64,000 nucleotides of DNA. Origin: Fusarium oxysporum f. sp. lycopersici 4287 (taxonomy: Eukaryota > Ascomycota > Sordariomycetes > Hypocreales > Nectriaceae). The notes under the pieces are model-generated. The model saw nothing but the letters and a program-made list of their open reading frames with translations, ran no database searches and was not told the DNA's origin. Every line of letters begins with the position of its first letter. The first letter of the stretch is position 1. Positions 63,764 through 64,000 of this stretch are shown piece by piece. A program made the translations under genes and the position numbers. The stretch lies in the NCBI RefSeq assembly GCF_000149955.1, contig NC_030989.1, forward strand, positions 761,079 to 825,078. The letters are read 5' to 3'.

Positions 63764-64000
63764 TATCTTGATTGTATACATGGCTTCACATTTCTTAGCG
63801 ACCATATGGCGGAGTTCACTATCCATTGTCAAGAGTTTGAGATTGTATAAGAGCAGGAACTTAATTGGGAAAATATAGATAGAAAACTTGGTAATCTACA
63901 ATCAAGAGTTGGTAGTTGGCTCTTCTCTGGTGGTTATAAACATCGAAACTATTTGCTGGTGTTTGACTTCCCTCTCTTGGCCGCTTTTGTCCCTGGAGTA
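63764..64000. other. 3' flank of the WW-like gene to window edge
   Basis: This is AT-rich DNA downstream of the stop codon and probably holds the 3' end of the transcript. No feature was recognised before the window ends. Confidence 0.5.

Overview
The window looks like nuclear DNA of a filamentous ascomycete, most probably a Fusarium-type Sordariomycete. The support is short introns (about 44-77 bases) with GT..AG ends and CTAAC/CTAAT-like branch sites, roughly even base composition, compact genes on both strands, and fungal families such as Zn2Cys6 regulators, RTA1-like and HET-domain proteins. The species is an inference. About 28 protein genes or gene remnants can be supported. No rRNA, tRNA or CRISPR array was recognised.

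Region 1 (1-10.7 kb): the catalytic tRNA-splicing endonuclease subunit Sen2 (-); a two-exon GFA/CENP-V-fold protein (+); a ceramide glucosyltransferase of family GT21 (+) whose frame is broken by one extra base; guanylate kinase (+); and an unrecognised coiled-coil gene that reads through three frames with visible lesions. Region 2 (11-21 kb) is accessory in character: a CYP7/CYP8-like P450 (-), a DUF1772 membrane protein (+), a Zn2Cys6 factor (-) with an abnormal first splice site, and a UPF0303 protein (-) sit together and may be a small metabolic cluster. They are followed by gene-poor DNA with short inverted-repeat elements and an ORF interrupted by one TAG.

Region 3 (21-38 kb) is mostly housekeeping: a mitochondrial helical-repeat protein, a Dal5-type MFS permease, cysteinyl-tRNA synthetase with two in-frame starts suited to mitochondrial and cytosolic forms, the tRNA m1A58 methyltransferase Trm61, SmD3, a mitochondrial membrane protein, a Dim1-type rRNA dimethylase and a coiled-coil protein. 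RNA metabolism is strongly represented (Sen2, CysRS, Trm61, SmD3, Dim1), though nothing shows the genes are co-regulated.

Region 4 (38-64 kb): an RTA1-like membrane protein, an intracellular GH18 protein, a HET-domain protein, a secreted Cys-rich protein, an Mrx15/FAM210-like mitochondrial protein, seven-exon nucleoside diphosphate kinase divergent from ER glucosidase II alpha, a 3.6-kb gene-poor stretch with a possible tiny three-exon gene and a perfect GC-rich palindrome, an EF-hand MscS channel, and a 1636-residue WW-like Pro/Gln-rich protein.

No clearly new multi-gene system is evident. The most informative irregularities are the broken or mis-spliced genes in the first 20 kb, the dispersed inverted-repeat family, the P450/DUF1772/regulator neighbourhood and the alternative starts of the synthetase.
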